Assembly (NCBI GenBank): GCA_014800065.1
Contig: JAAVGX010000023.1
Location: 1-12,856 of the forward strand
Reading direction: 5' to 3'
DNA: 12,856 nt
Origin: Bacteroidales bacterium
Lineage (GTDB): Bacteria; Bacteroidota; Bacteroidia; Bacteroidales; Muribaculaceae
Both the position numbers and the translations under genes were made by a program. The number at the start of each line of letters is the position of its first letter. Positions within the stretch are counted from its first letter, which is position 1. Below are positions 1 through 5,732 of the stretch, in pieces. A model generated the notes under the pieces. It was not told where the DNA came from. It saw only the letters and a program-made list of their open reading frames with translations, and did no database searches.

Positions 1-60
1 CTCAGGTTCCGCTTCGCTTCACCCGGGCTGTACACAACATCGCCTCTCCGAGGCTCCCTC
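1..60 (-). repeat. Interspersed hairpin repeat, copy 1
   Basis: This is the first of two similar ~60 bp units 80 bp apart; it may begin before the window. It has two structured halves. At 11-17 the minus strand reads GCGAAGC, a heptamer known to form an exceptionally stable DNA mini-hairpin, inside a larger imperfect stem. At 42-54 there is a perfect 5 bp hairpin, GCCTC-TCC-GAGGC. The second copy keeps the pairing with changed bases. No ORF is supported here. The family assignment, a dispersed intergenic repeat of Bacteroidales, is inference. Confidence 0.6.
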
Positions 61-80
61 TGATGTGTGGTGGTTAGAGC

Positions 81-141
81 CCCAGGTTCCGCTTCGCTCC
101 ACCCGGGGTTAGTGACTATGTCGCCCCTACGGGGCTCTTTT
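81..141 (-). repeat. Interspersed hairpin repeat, copy 2
   Basis: This second copy is near-identical to copy 1 over the first ~27 bp and aligns along the rest with one single-base indel. Its imperfect outer stem CCCCGGGT/ACCTGGGG (minus strand, one wobble) encloses GCGAAGC (plus strand 91-97). Its second hairpin, at 123-135, is GCCCC-TAC-GGGGC. Compared with copy 1 the middle pair changes from T-A to C-G on both sides, so pairing is kept. TCTTTT follows the hairpin and makes it weakly terminator-like on the plus strand. Confidence 0.6.
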
Positions 142-303
142 GCCTTGGCGGATGTGCCGAGCTGAAGTTCAGCGCCGGAGACAAAGTGCTGCTTGCGCGG
201 CGTTGCTTTTTGGGGGCGTTGTTGACATCGGGGAGTGATGGAGCTAAATTTTGATGGTTTTCAGGTGATTTCGTTGGCGGGTCAAAAGGACGCTCTGTCT
301 TTT
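142..303. other. Gene-free stretch
   Basis: I see no supportable gene in this stretch. It contains a 13 bp perfect palindrome, GCTGAA-G-TTCAGC, at 161-173 and a long direct repeat at 249-293 (listed separately). Confidence 0.5.
249..293 (+). repeat. Direct repeat flanking the IS, left copy
   Basis: It aligns without gaps to 1870-1914. The last 19 bases (275-293, TGGCGGGTCAAAAGGACGC) are identical, and the preceding 26 are clearly similar. The two copies bracket the insertion sequence but lie outside its inverted repeats, so they are not its target duplication. They may be members of a dispersed intergenic repeat family. Confidence 0.7.
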
Positions 304-427
304 CCTGATTTTGGTTGACTGTCAGGATTGTGTAACCCTGAAAGAAGTTGACTCGGTTAATAATATCCCTTATGGGAGTTGACTGTCATTTTTTATCCCT
401 GAGAGGGGTTGACTGGAGGCCGTAGGC
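304..427 (+). repeat. Tandem ~30 bp repeats of the IS end
   Basis: There are four units, starting near 304, 336, 367 and 397 (period 33, 31, 30). Each has CCT or CCCT at the start and the core GTTGACT (314-320, 347-353, 378-384, 408-414). The unit at 336 is the left inverted repeat of the IS, and the right end of the IS (minus strand, from 1837) shows the same pattern. The units between cores are diverged. This could be a cluster of transposase-binding sites or the remains of nested insertions of related elements. Confidence 0.65.
336..354 (+). repeat. IS left inverted repeat
   Basis: CCCTGAAAGAAGTTGACTC pairs with the reverse complement of 1819-1837 with one G/A mismatch. It is also one unit of the tandem array at 304-427. 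Confidence 0.8.
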
Positions 428-448
428 CGAAAGGAAACCCCTCTCAGG
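398..448. other. Strong hairpin past the 3' end of orfB
   Basis: Perfect 13 bp arms, CCTGAGAGGGGTT (398-410) and its complement (436-448), enclose a 25-base loop that itself holds GGCC-GTA-GGCC. It lies just downstream of the orfB stop on the minus strand, so it could end transposase transcripts or shield them from neighbouring transcription. The left arm is part of the last tandem IS-end unit. Confidence 0.6.
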
Positions 449-481
449 ATGCAAAGGTAAACTTTTTCTGGTAATATCACC

Positions 482-1360
482 CTATGCCTGCTCTTTTTTT
501 ATAGCTTCATCTCGGTAGCTTTTCCACCATTTACGTATTTCGCCGTTACAGCGGGCGGCCTGTTCGGGTGTCATCATATTGATGCTCATGTGAGGGCGTC
601 TGGTGTTGTAGAAAGAAACTGCAACCTCAAGGGCGGCTCTGACTTCATCAATGCAGCTAAACCTGAGACCTTTGAGAAGCTCATCCTTTATAGTGGCATT
701 AATACGCTCGGCCATTGCGTTTTCCTTGGGGTCGCCATTTTCGGTCATACTGATTTTTATGTGCCTGCCATCAAGCATCCGTACATATTCCTTGGATGCA
801 TATTGTACGCCCCTGTCGCTGTGATGGATGGGCTTGCAGTCTTGATCGGAGCCGTCGAGTCTGCTAAGAGCCATTTTAAGAGCCTCACACGGATATTGCG
901 TTTCAAGAGTAGGACCTACGGCCCATCCGATAAGTTCATGGCTATATGCATCCATTATCAATGACAGATAACAAAATGAGTATTCAATTTCGTTAAACCA
1001 TACGGGGATATAGGTGATGTCGCTGACCCATAGTTGATTGATGGACGTAGGGATATAACTGTAGATAAGGTTGGGATACAGAGGTAACCCATGGGTGGAG
1101 TCGGTAGTGCGCGGTTTGCGCATCTTATTACGCACCTTTAGCCCGTGGCGGTATATAATATCCTCGAAACGGTCTCTTCCGACACGATCCACATCAGGGA
1201 GATCATGTTTATACATAACCCACAGTTTCATGCCACCTATGCCCGGATCAACCGAGCGTATTTTATGGATATATTCCAGTGCAAAAGATTCCATAGCAGC
1301 CTTGCGGGCTGATACATCGCCTTTCTGCTTATGATATGCCTGCTTACTTACACCAAGCAA
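482..1360 (-). CDS. IS3-family transposase OrfB (DDE integrase core)
   Basis: This is the catalytic half of the transposase, which cuts and joins DNA at the IS ends. The rve-type integrase core shows the triad D114 (in WVSDITYIP), D182 (in HHSDRGVQYAS) and E218 (in NAMAERINATIK). D182 and E218 are separated by exactly 35 residues, as expected of D,D(35)E enzymes. The N-terminus has the helical HTH_21-like region of IS3 OrfB. The listed start is a TTG at 1358-1360 and is probably not used. The frame stays open to the A7 tract near 1432 and upstream encodes YPINRLCRLLGVS, typical of OrfB after frameshifting. The real product is therefore likely an OrfAB fusion made by -1 slippage. The frame is intact, with no stops. 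Confidence 0.9.
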   Translation of the reverse strand: MLGVSKQAYHKQKGDVSARKAAMESFALEYIHKIRSVDPGIGGMKLWVMYKHDLPDVDRVGRDRFEDIIYRHGLKVRNKMRKPRTTDSTHGLPLYPNLIYSYIPTSINQLWVSDITYIPVWFNEIEYSFCYLSLIMDAYSHELIGWAVGPTLETQYPCEALKMALSRLDGSDQDCKPIHHSDRGVQYASKEYVRMLDGRHIKISMTENGDPKENAMAERINATIKDELLKGLRFSCIDEVRAALEVAVSFYNTRRPHMSINMMTPEQAARCNGEIRKWWKSYRDEAIKKEQA

Positions 1361-1413
1361 TCTGCACAGTCTGTTTATCGGATACTTTCTTGCTGACTGT
1401 GCATGCAGGTTAT

Positions 1414-1806
1414 TTATTGCTTGGTGCCAGCTTTTTTTCTTATCTGTATGTCAAATTTTTTCTCGGCTACGTTGATTATCTCTTCATACAGATCTGCACG
1501 CAGTCTGGCATCCTCGAGTTCCTTTTCCAGCCTTGCAATCTTTTCTTCTGCGGTTTCTTCGATAGAAGATACCGGTATAGCAGAAGTTTTTTCCTTGCTC
1601 TGCGGTACTCGGATGCCCGTTACACGTTTAGGTGATGTCGTAGTCTTTTTCATTGCTGGTAAATTTTCTCCTGCAAAGATACTCAACCATCGGTGAACCG
1701 CACTCTTTGCGACTCCTGTTTTTGCGGAGATCTCTCTAATTGTCATCCCCTGACGACGCAACTGAACAACTTGTTCATAATGTTGCCGGGTTGGTTTTAG
1801 TCTCAT
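1414..1806 (-). CDS. IS3-family transposase OrfA (helix-turn-helix protein)
   Basis: This 130-residue protein recognises the IS ends and forms the N-terminal part of the OrfAB transposase. Residues ~8-46 form a helix-turn-helix (VVQLRRQGMTIREISAKTGV, then a recognition helix ending in HRWL). Residues ~83-125 are rich in E, K and L with heptad spacing, the leucine-zipper coiled coil usual in IS3 OrfA. The start is ATG at 1804-1806, 13 bases inside the right inverted repeat. The end overlaps the open orfB frame, which is in the -1 register. OrfA alone often acts as a repressor in this family. Confidence 0.88.
   Translation of the reverse strand: MRLKPTRQHYEQVVQLRRQGMTIREISAKTGVAKSAVHRWLSIFAGENLPAMKKTTTSPKRVTGIRVPQSKEKTSAIPVSSIEETAEEKIARLEKELEDARLRADLYEEIINVAEKKFDIQIRKKAGTKQ
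1431..1438 (-). promoter_or_regulatory. Programmed -1 frameshift site of the transposase
   Basis: The minus strand carries seven A then G (A7G), read by orfA as AGA AAA AAA GCT. The heptamer A AAA AAA is in the correct phase for tandem slippage, and orfB is exactly in the -1 frame. After the shift the protein reads through without a stop into the conserved OrfB N-terminus. IS3-family elements typically use A6G or similar sites. I did not identify a stimulatory structure downstream. Confidence 0.8.
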
Positions 1807-1818
1807 AATCGTTTTTAT

Positions 1819-1837
1819 GAGTCAACTTTTTTCAGGG
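1819..1837 (-). repeat. IS right inverted repeat
   Basis: On the minus strand it reads CCCTGAAAAAAGTTGACTC, matching the left end (336-354) at 18 of 19 positions. It sits directly upstream of orfA. Confidence 0.8.
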
Positions 1838-1869
1838 AAAGACACTCAGAACGAGCGTCCCTACATTTA

Positions 1870-1914
1870 TTTTGCTGGATTTCAGTGTGTTGCAGTGGCG
1901 GGTCAAAAGGACGC
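1870..1914 (+). repeat. Direct repeat flanking the IS, right copy
   Basis: This is the partner of 249-293, with the last 19 bases (1896-1914) identical. On this side it is followed by GGACGC...GCGTCC (1909-1914 with 1924-1929), a short inverted repeat. Two related motifs ending in CGTCC-N-TACATTT occur at about 1855-1867 and 1925-1937. The area between the IS and purB is thus made of repeats rather than coding sequence. Confidence 0.65.
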
Positions 1915-1950
1915 ACCGACCGCGCGTCCGTACATTTTTTGTTGTAAATT

Positions 1951-1984
1951 AGGCTTGTGAAGGGGGTAGGACCTTCACAAGCCT
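1951..1984. terminator. Terminator-like hairpin past purB
   Basis: Perfect 13 bp arms, AGGCTTGTGAAGG (1951-1963) and its complement (1972-1984), enclose an 8-base loop. It lies 45 bases beyond the purB stop codon. The T-run (GTTTTT, 1985-1990) is on the plus-strand side, whereas on the purB side the tail is only AATTTAC. It may act in both directions. Between it and purB is a perfect 10 bp palindrome, CACCCGGGTG (2002-2011). Confidence 0.65.
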
Positions 1985-2028
1985 GTTTTTGGTGGTGACT
2001 CCACCCGGGTGTCAGTGTTGTAGGGGAT

Positions 2029-3390
2029 TTAGATTGTGTAGCCGGTGTAGTTGGAGGGGGTGATGCGGTGTAGTTCTGCGCGAACTTCGTCGCTGATGCC
2101 TTGGAGTGAGTCGATGAAGTTGGCGATTGCAGCTTCGTCCACACGGGTGTTAACTCGTGTGAGCGCTTTCAGGGCTTCATAGGGCTGGGGGTAGCCTTCG
2201 CGTCGCAGGACGGTCTGAATGGCTTCCGCCACCACGCTCCAGCATCCATCGAGGTCGTAATCGATGGCTTCGCGGTTGAGAATCAATTTGCCGAGGCCTT
2301 TCTGAGTGGAAGCCAGTGCGATGAGCATATGAGCCAAGGGCACGCCGATATTGCGAATGACGGTGGAGTCGGTGAGGTCGCGCTGCAGACGCGATACGGG
2401 GAGCTTGTGCGCCAGGTGATCGAACAGAGCTACTGCGATGCCGATGTTACCTTCGGAGTTCTCGAAGTCGATCGGATTAACTTTGTGAGGCATTGCCGAC
2501 GAACCTACTTCACCGGCTTTGATACGCTGCTTGAAGTAGCCCATGGAGATGTATGACCACATGTCGCGGTCGAGGTCCATAATGATTGAGCAAATGCGCT
2601 TGAGGGCATCGAAGAGAGCGGCAAGGTTGTCGTAATTGGAAATCTGGGTGGTGTACTGTTCGCGAGCGATGCCGAGCTGCTGTTCCAGGAAACGCTTGCC
2701 GAAATCCTGCCAGTCGATTTTGGGGAATGCCACTCTGTGGGCGTTGAAGTTGCCTGTTGCGCCTCCGAACTTACCCGACACGGGAATTTGCCCCAACAGA
2801 TTGAGTTGCATTTCGATTCGATAGGCGAAGACCATTATTTCTTTGCCCAATGTAGTTGGAGATGCCGGTTGACCGTGAGTTTTGGCGAGCATGGGTACTT
2901 CAGCATATTCTGCGGCCATTCCTTTGAGAGCTTCTGCCAGTTGCGCCATAGCCGGGAAGATGACGTTGGTAACGGCATCGCGTGTCATCATGGGGAAGGC
3001 GGTGTTGTTGATGTCCTGGCTGGTGAGTCCGAAGTGGATGAATTCCTTCACGTCGGTGAGTCCGATGCGGTCGAACTGCTCCTTGAGATAGTACTCCACG
3101 GCTTTGACATCGTGGTTTGTTACCTTTTCGATGTCCTTGATTTTCTGAGCTTCCTCGGGGGTGAAGAAGTCGGGACTGTAGAGTTTACGGAGCTCTGCGC
3201 AGGTAGCGTCGCTGAGGGGTTTGAGCTGGGGTATTCCGGCGTTTGAGAGAGCGATGAAATATTCCACTTCCACCTTCACGCGGTAGCGGATAGTGGCGTA
3301 TTCAGAGAAGTAATCAGCCAGTTCGGCTGTTTTGGAGTGATATCGGCCGTCGACGGGCGAAACGGCTGTTAAAGGAGTAAGTGTGTACAT
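2029..3390 (-). CDS. purB: Adenylosuccinate lyase
   Basis: This 453-residue cytosolic enzyme removes fumarate from SAICAR and from adenylosuccinate, two steps of purine and AMP synthesis. It belongs to the fumarase/aspartase superfamily. It shows the start SPVDGRYHS, the active-site region KTHGQPASPTT (H172), TSQD (~123-126), and the superfamily signature GSSAMPHKVNP (~296-306) followed by FENSEGN. It ends in ITPSNYTGYTI, as in the E. coli-type clade. Length matches the ~456 residues of that clade. I chose the ATG at 3388-3390 because the 33-residue upstream extension overlaps the previous gene and lacks family similarity. The start lies one base after the TGA of the upstream acyltransferase, so the two are surely co-transcribed and probably translationally coupled. 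Confidence 0.95.
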   Translation of the reverse strand: MYTLTPLTAVSPVDGRYHSKTAELADYFSEYATIRYRVKVEVEYFIALSNAGIPQLKPLSDATCAELRKLYSPDFFTPEEAQKIKDIEKVTNHDVKAVEYYLKEQFDRIGLTDVKEFIHFGLTSQDINNTAFPMMTRDAVTNVIFPAMAQLAEALKGMAAEYAEVPMLAKTHGQPASPTTLGKEIMVFAYRIEMQLNLLGQIPVSGKFGGATGNFNAHRVAFPKIDWQDFGKRFLEQQLGIAREQYTTQISNYDNLAALFDALKRICSIIMDLDRDMWSYISMGYFKQRIKAGEVGSSAMPHKVNPIDFENSEGNIGIAVALFDHLAHKLPVSRLQRDLTDSTVIRNIGVPLAHMLIALASTQKGLGKLILNREAIDYDLDGCWSVVAEAIQTVLRREGYPQPYEALKALTRVNTRVDEAAIANFIDSLQGISDEVRAELHRITPSNYTGYTI

Positions 3391-3391
3391 A

Positions 3392-4321
3392 TCAGGGTTT
3401 ATAAGTGTCGATGTGACGTTGTTTTTTTTCTTCGAGAATTTCGTCGATAGCGAGGAAAATACCGGTTTCCTCCACATCGCCGAATTCATCGTTGATGGCC
3501 GTGCCGAACATTTTCATTGTAGGCGATAGGCTCATGTAAGCGTGTACCAGAGGAGGAATGTTGATTCCGTGTTCGCGCACGCGGGTGTTGAGAATTTTGA
3601 AATCGCTACGGAAGTCGCCACCGGTGAACAGTTCGCTCATTTCTTCCGTGTTGTAGTAGCACTCCAACGGTTTTATAGGGCGTACGAGACCGTTGTGGTC
3701 GGCAAAATATTTGTTGAGGAAGTAGAGAATCAGGTCGCGGCATTCGCGGTTGTAGCCGGGGTACATAGTTACCTTTCCGAACAGATATTTCACTTCGGGG
3801 TATATCCTTGTGAGTGCACCGAGTCCGTCCCAAAGGTTGTCGAGAGCGTAAAGCGCCTTTGCCCCGGCCTTGCTGGACTGATATTCGGGGCGCACGAATG
3901 AGCGTCCTAATTCTATGGTAAAAGGAAGGAATTCGTTGATGAATTGGTCGGAGAAGTCGAACATGTGGCTGATGGCGATGTTCGGTCGTCCGTTTGCATC
4001 CATGGTCATGTCTTTTCCGCGGAGGTAGCGGTATCCGCCCAGAATGAGTTGGGCGTCGGGATCCCACACGATGAGCTGTCGGCAGGGATTCTCCATTGTG
4101 TCGAATCGGTCGATATCGAGAGCCTTCCCCGTGCCCCCACCGGCGGCACGGAATGTAATTTCGCGCAGACGACCCAATTCGCGCATTATGTTGGGAGAGT
4201 TGTGCGCTGTAACTACATAGATTTCGTTTCCTCCTTTGTTTGTTTTGCGGAGGAATCGGTCCTGCGTAAGTTCTCCTTTGATCAGTTCCAAAGGCACCGG
4301 ATCGATTATAGGCTCATTCAT
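3392..4321 (-). CDS. glsB: GNAT-fold N-acyltransferase, GlsB-type (glycine lipid synthesis)
   Basis: This 309-residue cytosolic or membrane-associated protein resembles the Bacteroides GlsB/OlsB-like N-acyltransferases, which attach a 3-hydroxy fatty acid to glycine in the first step of glycine lipid synthesis. The family is recalled from NNEIYVVTAHNSP-like (residues ~31-43), LREITFRAAGGGTGK (~52-66), ILGGYRYLRG (~93-102), IELGRSFVRPEYQ (~136-148) and IPPLVHAYMSLSPTMKMFG in the C-terminal part. Some databases label such proteins hemolysin or GNAT. Its ATG overlaps the stop of the upstream O-acyltransferase by 8 bases, and purB follows after one base. The pairing with a PlsC-like protein strongly supports the lipid role. 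The acyl and amine substrates are inferred from the family. Confidence 0.82.
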   Translation of the reverse strand: MNEPIIDPVPLELIKGELTQDRFLRKTNKGGNEIYVVTAHNSPNIMRELGRLREITFRAAGGGTGKALDIDRFDTMENPCRQLIVWDPDAQLILGGYRYLRGKDMTMDANGRPNIAISHMFDFSDQFINEFLPFTIELGRSFVRPEYQSSKAGAKALYALDNLWDGLGALTRIYPEVKYLFGKVTMYPGYNRECRDLILYFLNKYFADHNGLVRPIKPLECYYNTEEMSELFTGGDFRSDFKILNTRVREHGINIPPLVHAYMSLSPTMKMFGTAINDEFGDVEETGIFLAIDEILEEKKQRHIDTYKP

Positions 4322-5159
4322 CGGACTTATTTTCTTTTGAAAGTGAGTATACTAAAGATTGGATGCGTGCGGCAGCCATCCCGTCGGCATCCATTCGGGC
4401 CAGCTCATCCCAGGCAATGGGTTTGCCCACGGTGAGAGTGAATGATGCTTTGCGGGCACGGAAAATTTCGCGAGGGAGCAACACCATTTCGTAGTTGAAT
4501 TTCAGCCCCATACGTTTTCGGAGCCGGGCCATTCGATAGAAAAACTTTGAATTGTTGGCATGGAAAAATACGGGCACCACAGTTCGCTTGTATTCGATGG
4601 CCTTGTGCACGAACATCTTGCGCCAAGGCGTGTCGGCCACCCGCCCGTCGTCGCCCAGACGCGAAACCAGGCCTGCGGGATAGATAACGATAGGGTCGTC
4701 CGACTCCATGGCCTCCACCAGCTTCCGCGAGGACTCGCGATTCTGTGCGCCATGAGTGTTCACCGGCAGAAAACATTCGCGCAGTGGCTCAACAGCCATC
4801 AGGATGTCGTTGACCACAAACCGCGCCGTGCGTCCGTAGTGTCGGCTGAGCCATGCAATCATGGTTACGCCGTCCAGCCCCCCCAACGGGTGGTTGCTCA
4901 CAAGGACAATACGCGGGTCGGCAGGCAGATTCTCCTCGTTCACGCTGCGGAGCTGCACATCAAGGTCGGCGAGCACCCCTTCGCAAAATTTTGCTCCGCG
5001 AGAGGGGAAATTGTTGGCTAACAACTCATTGAGGTCCTTCTGATGGATAATCTTTTCCACAGCACGCACCAGCAATCGGGGTATGTATTTGCTGCGAGCT
5101 CCGAGTTTATCCTTCAGAACCTGTCCTACATCGAGTTTTATGGGTTGGCCTCCTTGCAT
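4314..5159 (-). CDS. glsA: PlsC-like O-acyltransferase, GlsA-type
   Basis: This 281-residue protein is expected at the cytoplasmic membrane. It would add the second acyl chain to the hydroxyl of an N-acyl amino acid, making the diacyl glycine lipid. The PlsC/LPLAT core is seen as VSNHPLGGLDG (H90, D96), VNDILMAVEPLRECFLPVN (~116-134), and YPAGLVSR (~160-167) with HANNSKFFY after it. Two departures from classical PlsC are visible. Five residues, not four, separate the catalytic His and Asp, and the usual EGTR block reads PAGLVSR. I chose the ATG at 5157-5159 (MQGGQPIKLDVG). An upstream start at 5237 would add 26 unlikely residues and cover the promoter. It is first in the glsA-glsB-purB unit. 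Confidence 0.8.
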   Translation of the reverse strand: MQGGQPIKLDVGQVLKDKLGARSKYIPRLLVRAVEKIIHQKDLNELLANNFPSRGAKFCEGVLADLDVQLRSVNEENLPADPRIVLVSNHPLGGLDGVTMIAWLSRHYGRTARFVVNDILMAVEPLRECFLPVNTHGAQNRESSRKLVEAMESDDPIVIYPAGLVSRLGDDGRVADTPWRKMFVHKAIEYKRTVVPVFFHANNSKFFYRMARLRKRMGLKFNYEMVLLPREIFRARKASFTLTVGKPIAWDELARMDADGMAAARIQSLVYSLSKENKSDE

Positions 5160-5168
5160 AATAAGTTG

Positions 5169-5176
5169 CAAATTTA
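5169..5176 (-). promoter_or_regulatory. Candidate -7 box of the glsA-glsB-purB unit
   Basis: On the minus strand it reads TAAATTTG, a perfect match to the Bacteroidetes -7 consensus TAnnTTTG. The upstream sequence is AT-rich without a clean TTTG at the expected distance. The box ends 9 bases before the chosen ATG, so the leader would be only a few bases long. That makes either a near-leaderless transcript or a promoter further upstream possible. Confidence 0.4.
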
Positions 5177-5224
5177 CGATTTTTCGACCAAATAAAATAA
5201 TGAGGGACGTAAAAAAATAATATG

Positions 5225-5238
5225 GTTGACGAGTCAAC
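5225..5238. promoter_or_regulatory. Palindromic operator, probably bound by the MarR protein
   Basis: This perfect inverted repeat, GTTGAC-GA-GTCAAC, with partial symmetry extending outward, ends directly before the -7 box at 5239. A dimeric MarR-type repressor bound here would block the promoter of its own gene at 5270. It lies ~65 bases upstream of the glsA ATG, so it might also affect leftward transcription. Binding is inferred from position and symmetry. Confidence 0.65.
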
Positions 5239-5246
5239 TATTTTTG
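5239..5246 (+). promoter_or_regulatory. -7 box of the marR operon promoter
   Basis: TATTTTTG matches TAnnTTTG. The expected start of transcription is near 5252, giving a leader of ~18 bases before the ATG at 5270. No clear TTTG -33 box is present at the expected place. The palindromic operator occupies the spacer. Confidence 0.55.
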
Positions 5247-5269
5247 ATGGGTGGTTGTTATAATAGCGT

Positions 5270-5701
5270 ATGAAGAAAGAAGATAAACAATATGACGGTC
5301 CTGCGTTGGGCTGTAAAGTTGGTCAGGCGTACCAAACAATGCTCAGGCAGTTGTCCGAAGCGCTTGCAGCGGCCGGGTTGGAAATCTCATCCGGTGAGTA
5401 CCTTGTGCTGCGGGCGGTTTATAGCCGTGAAGGCCTTCAGCAATGTGAGATAGCCGACATGGTGGGCAAGGACAAGGCTTCCGTGTGCCGCACAGTTGCA
5501 GCGTTGCAGAAGAAAGGACTGGTAGCCACGCGGGCTGTGAGTCATAAGTGCCTGCGGGTTTATCTTACCGATAAATCCCGAGCCATTGAGCCGGCTATTA
5601 TGAGCGTGGCAGCCAAGCGGCATCAAGCTCTCGCGGATGCGACCACGCCCGAAGAACTGGAAATCTTCAACCGCGTGTTGGATAAGATTATAAATGAATA
5701 A
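5270..5701 (+). CDS. MarR-family transcriptional regulator
   Basis: This 143-residue DNA-binding repressor has the winged helix-turn-helix of the MarR family. Helices with LEISSGEYLVLRAVY (~37-51) lead into LQQCEIADMVGKDKASVCRTVAALQKKGLV (~56-85), the helix-turn-helix and recognition helix. A beta-wing, ATRAVSHKCLRVYLTDKSRA (~86-105), contains the usual LT-x-K. C-terminal helices would make the dimer. It is the first gene of an operon with a FrnE-like oxidoreductase and a metallohydrolase, and a palindrome overlaps its promoter, so self-repression is likely. A cysteine occurs at residues 15, 59, 73 and 93, so thiol sensing is possible but untested. Confidence 0.9.
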   Translation: MKKEDKQYDGPALGCKVGQAYQTMLRQLSEALAAAGLEISSGEYLVLRAVYSREGLQQCEIADMVGKDKASVCRTVAALQKKGLVATRAVSHKCLRVYLTDKSRAIEPAIMSVAAKRHQALADATTPEELEIFNRVLDKIINE

Positions 5702-5732
5702 TAACTAACTCATATACAGAAAGGAAATATCT

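Larger units (their letters stand above)
336..1837 (-). mobile_element. IS3-family insertion sequence, apparently complete
   Basis: The element is about 1.5 kb, with two consecutive transposase frames on the minus strand (orfA, then orfB in the -1 frame) and 19 bp terminal inverted repeats (336-354 and 1819-1837) that differ at one position. If the ends follow the usual IS3 rule (5'-TG...CA-3'), the element would be 339-1834. The CCC/GGG outside that also matches, so I include it. I found no convincing 3-4 bp target duplication. Both frames are intact, so the element may be active. It lies in the intergenic space past the purB terminator hairpin and breaks no recognisable gene. Confidence 0.85.

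Noticed and set aside
304..427. CRISPR-like periodicity of ~30 bp
   Set aside because: Only short cores are conserved, the units match the IS end, and there are no unique spacers or cas genes.
336..1837. Target-site duplication of the IS
   Set aside because: Bases next to the inverted repeats (TAA and AAA, or CCC and GGG for the shorter limits) are not clear direct repeats.
1815..2144. Open frame of 109 codons, minus strand
   Set aside because: It overlaps the purB 3' end, the terminator hairpin and repeats, and has a low-complexity composition with no family features.
2737..3246. 169-codon open frame antisense to purB
   Set aside because: It is an out-of-strand shadow of purB with no recognisable domain.
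3391..3489. N-terminal extension of purB to 3489
   Set aside because: It overlaps the upstream acyltransferase, whereas starting at MYTLTPL gives the normal family length and start.
3606..4067. 153-codon open frame within glsB
   Set aside because: It is a shadow in another frame of the same strand, rich in R, P and H and without domain features.
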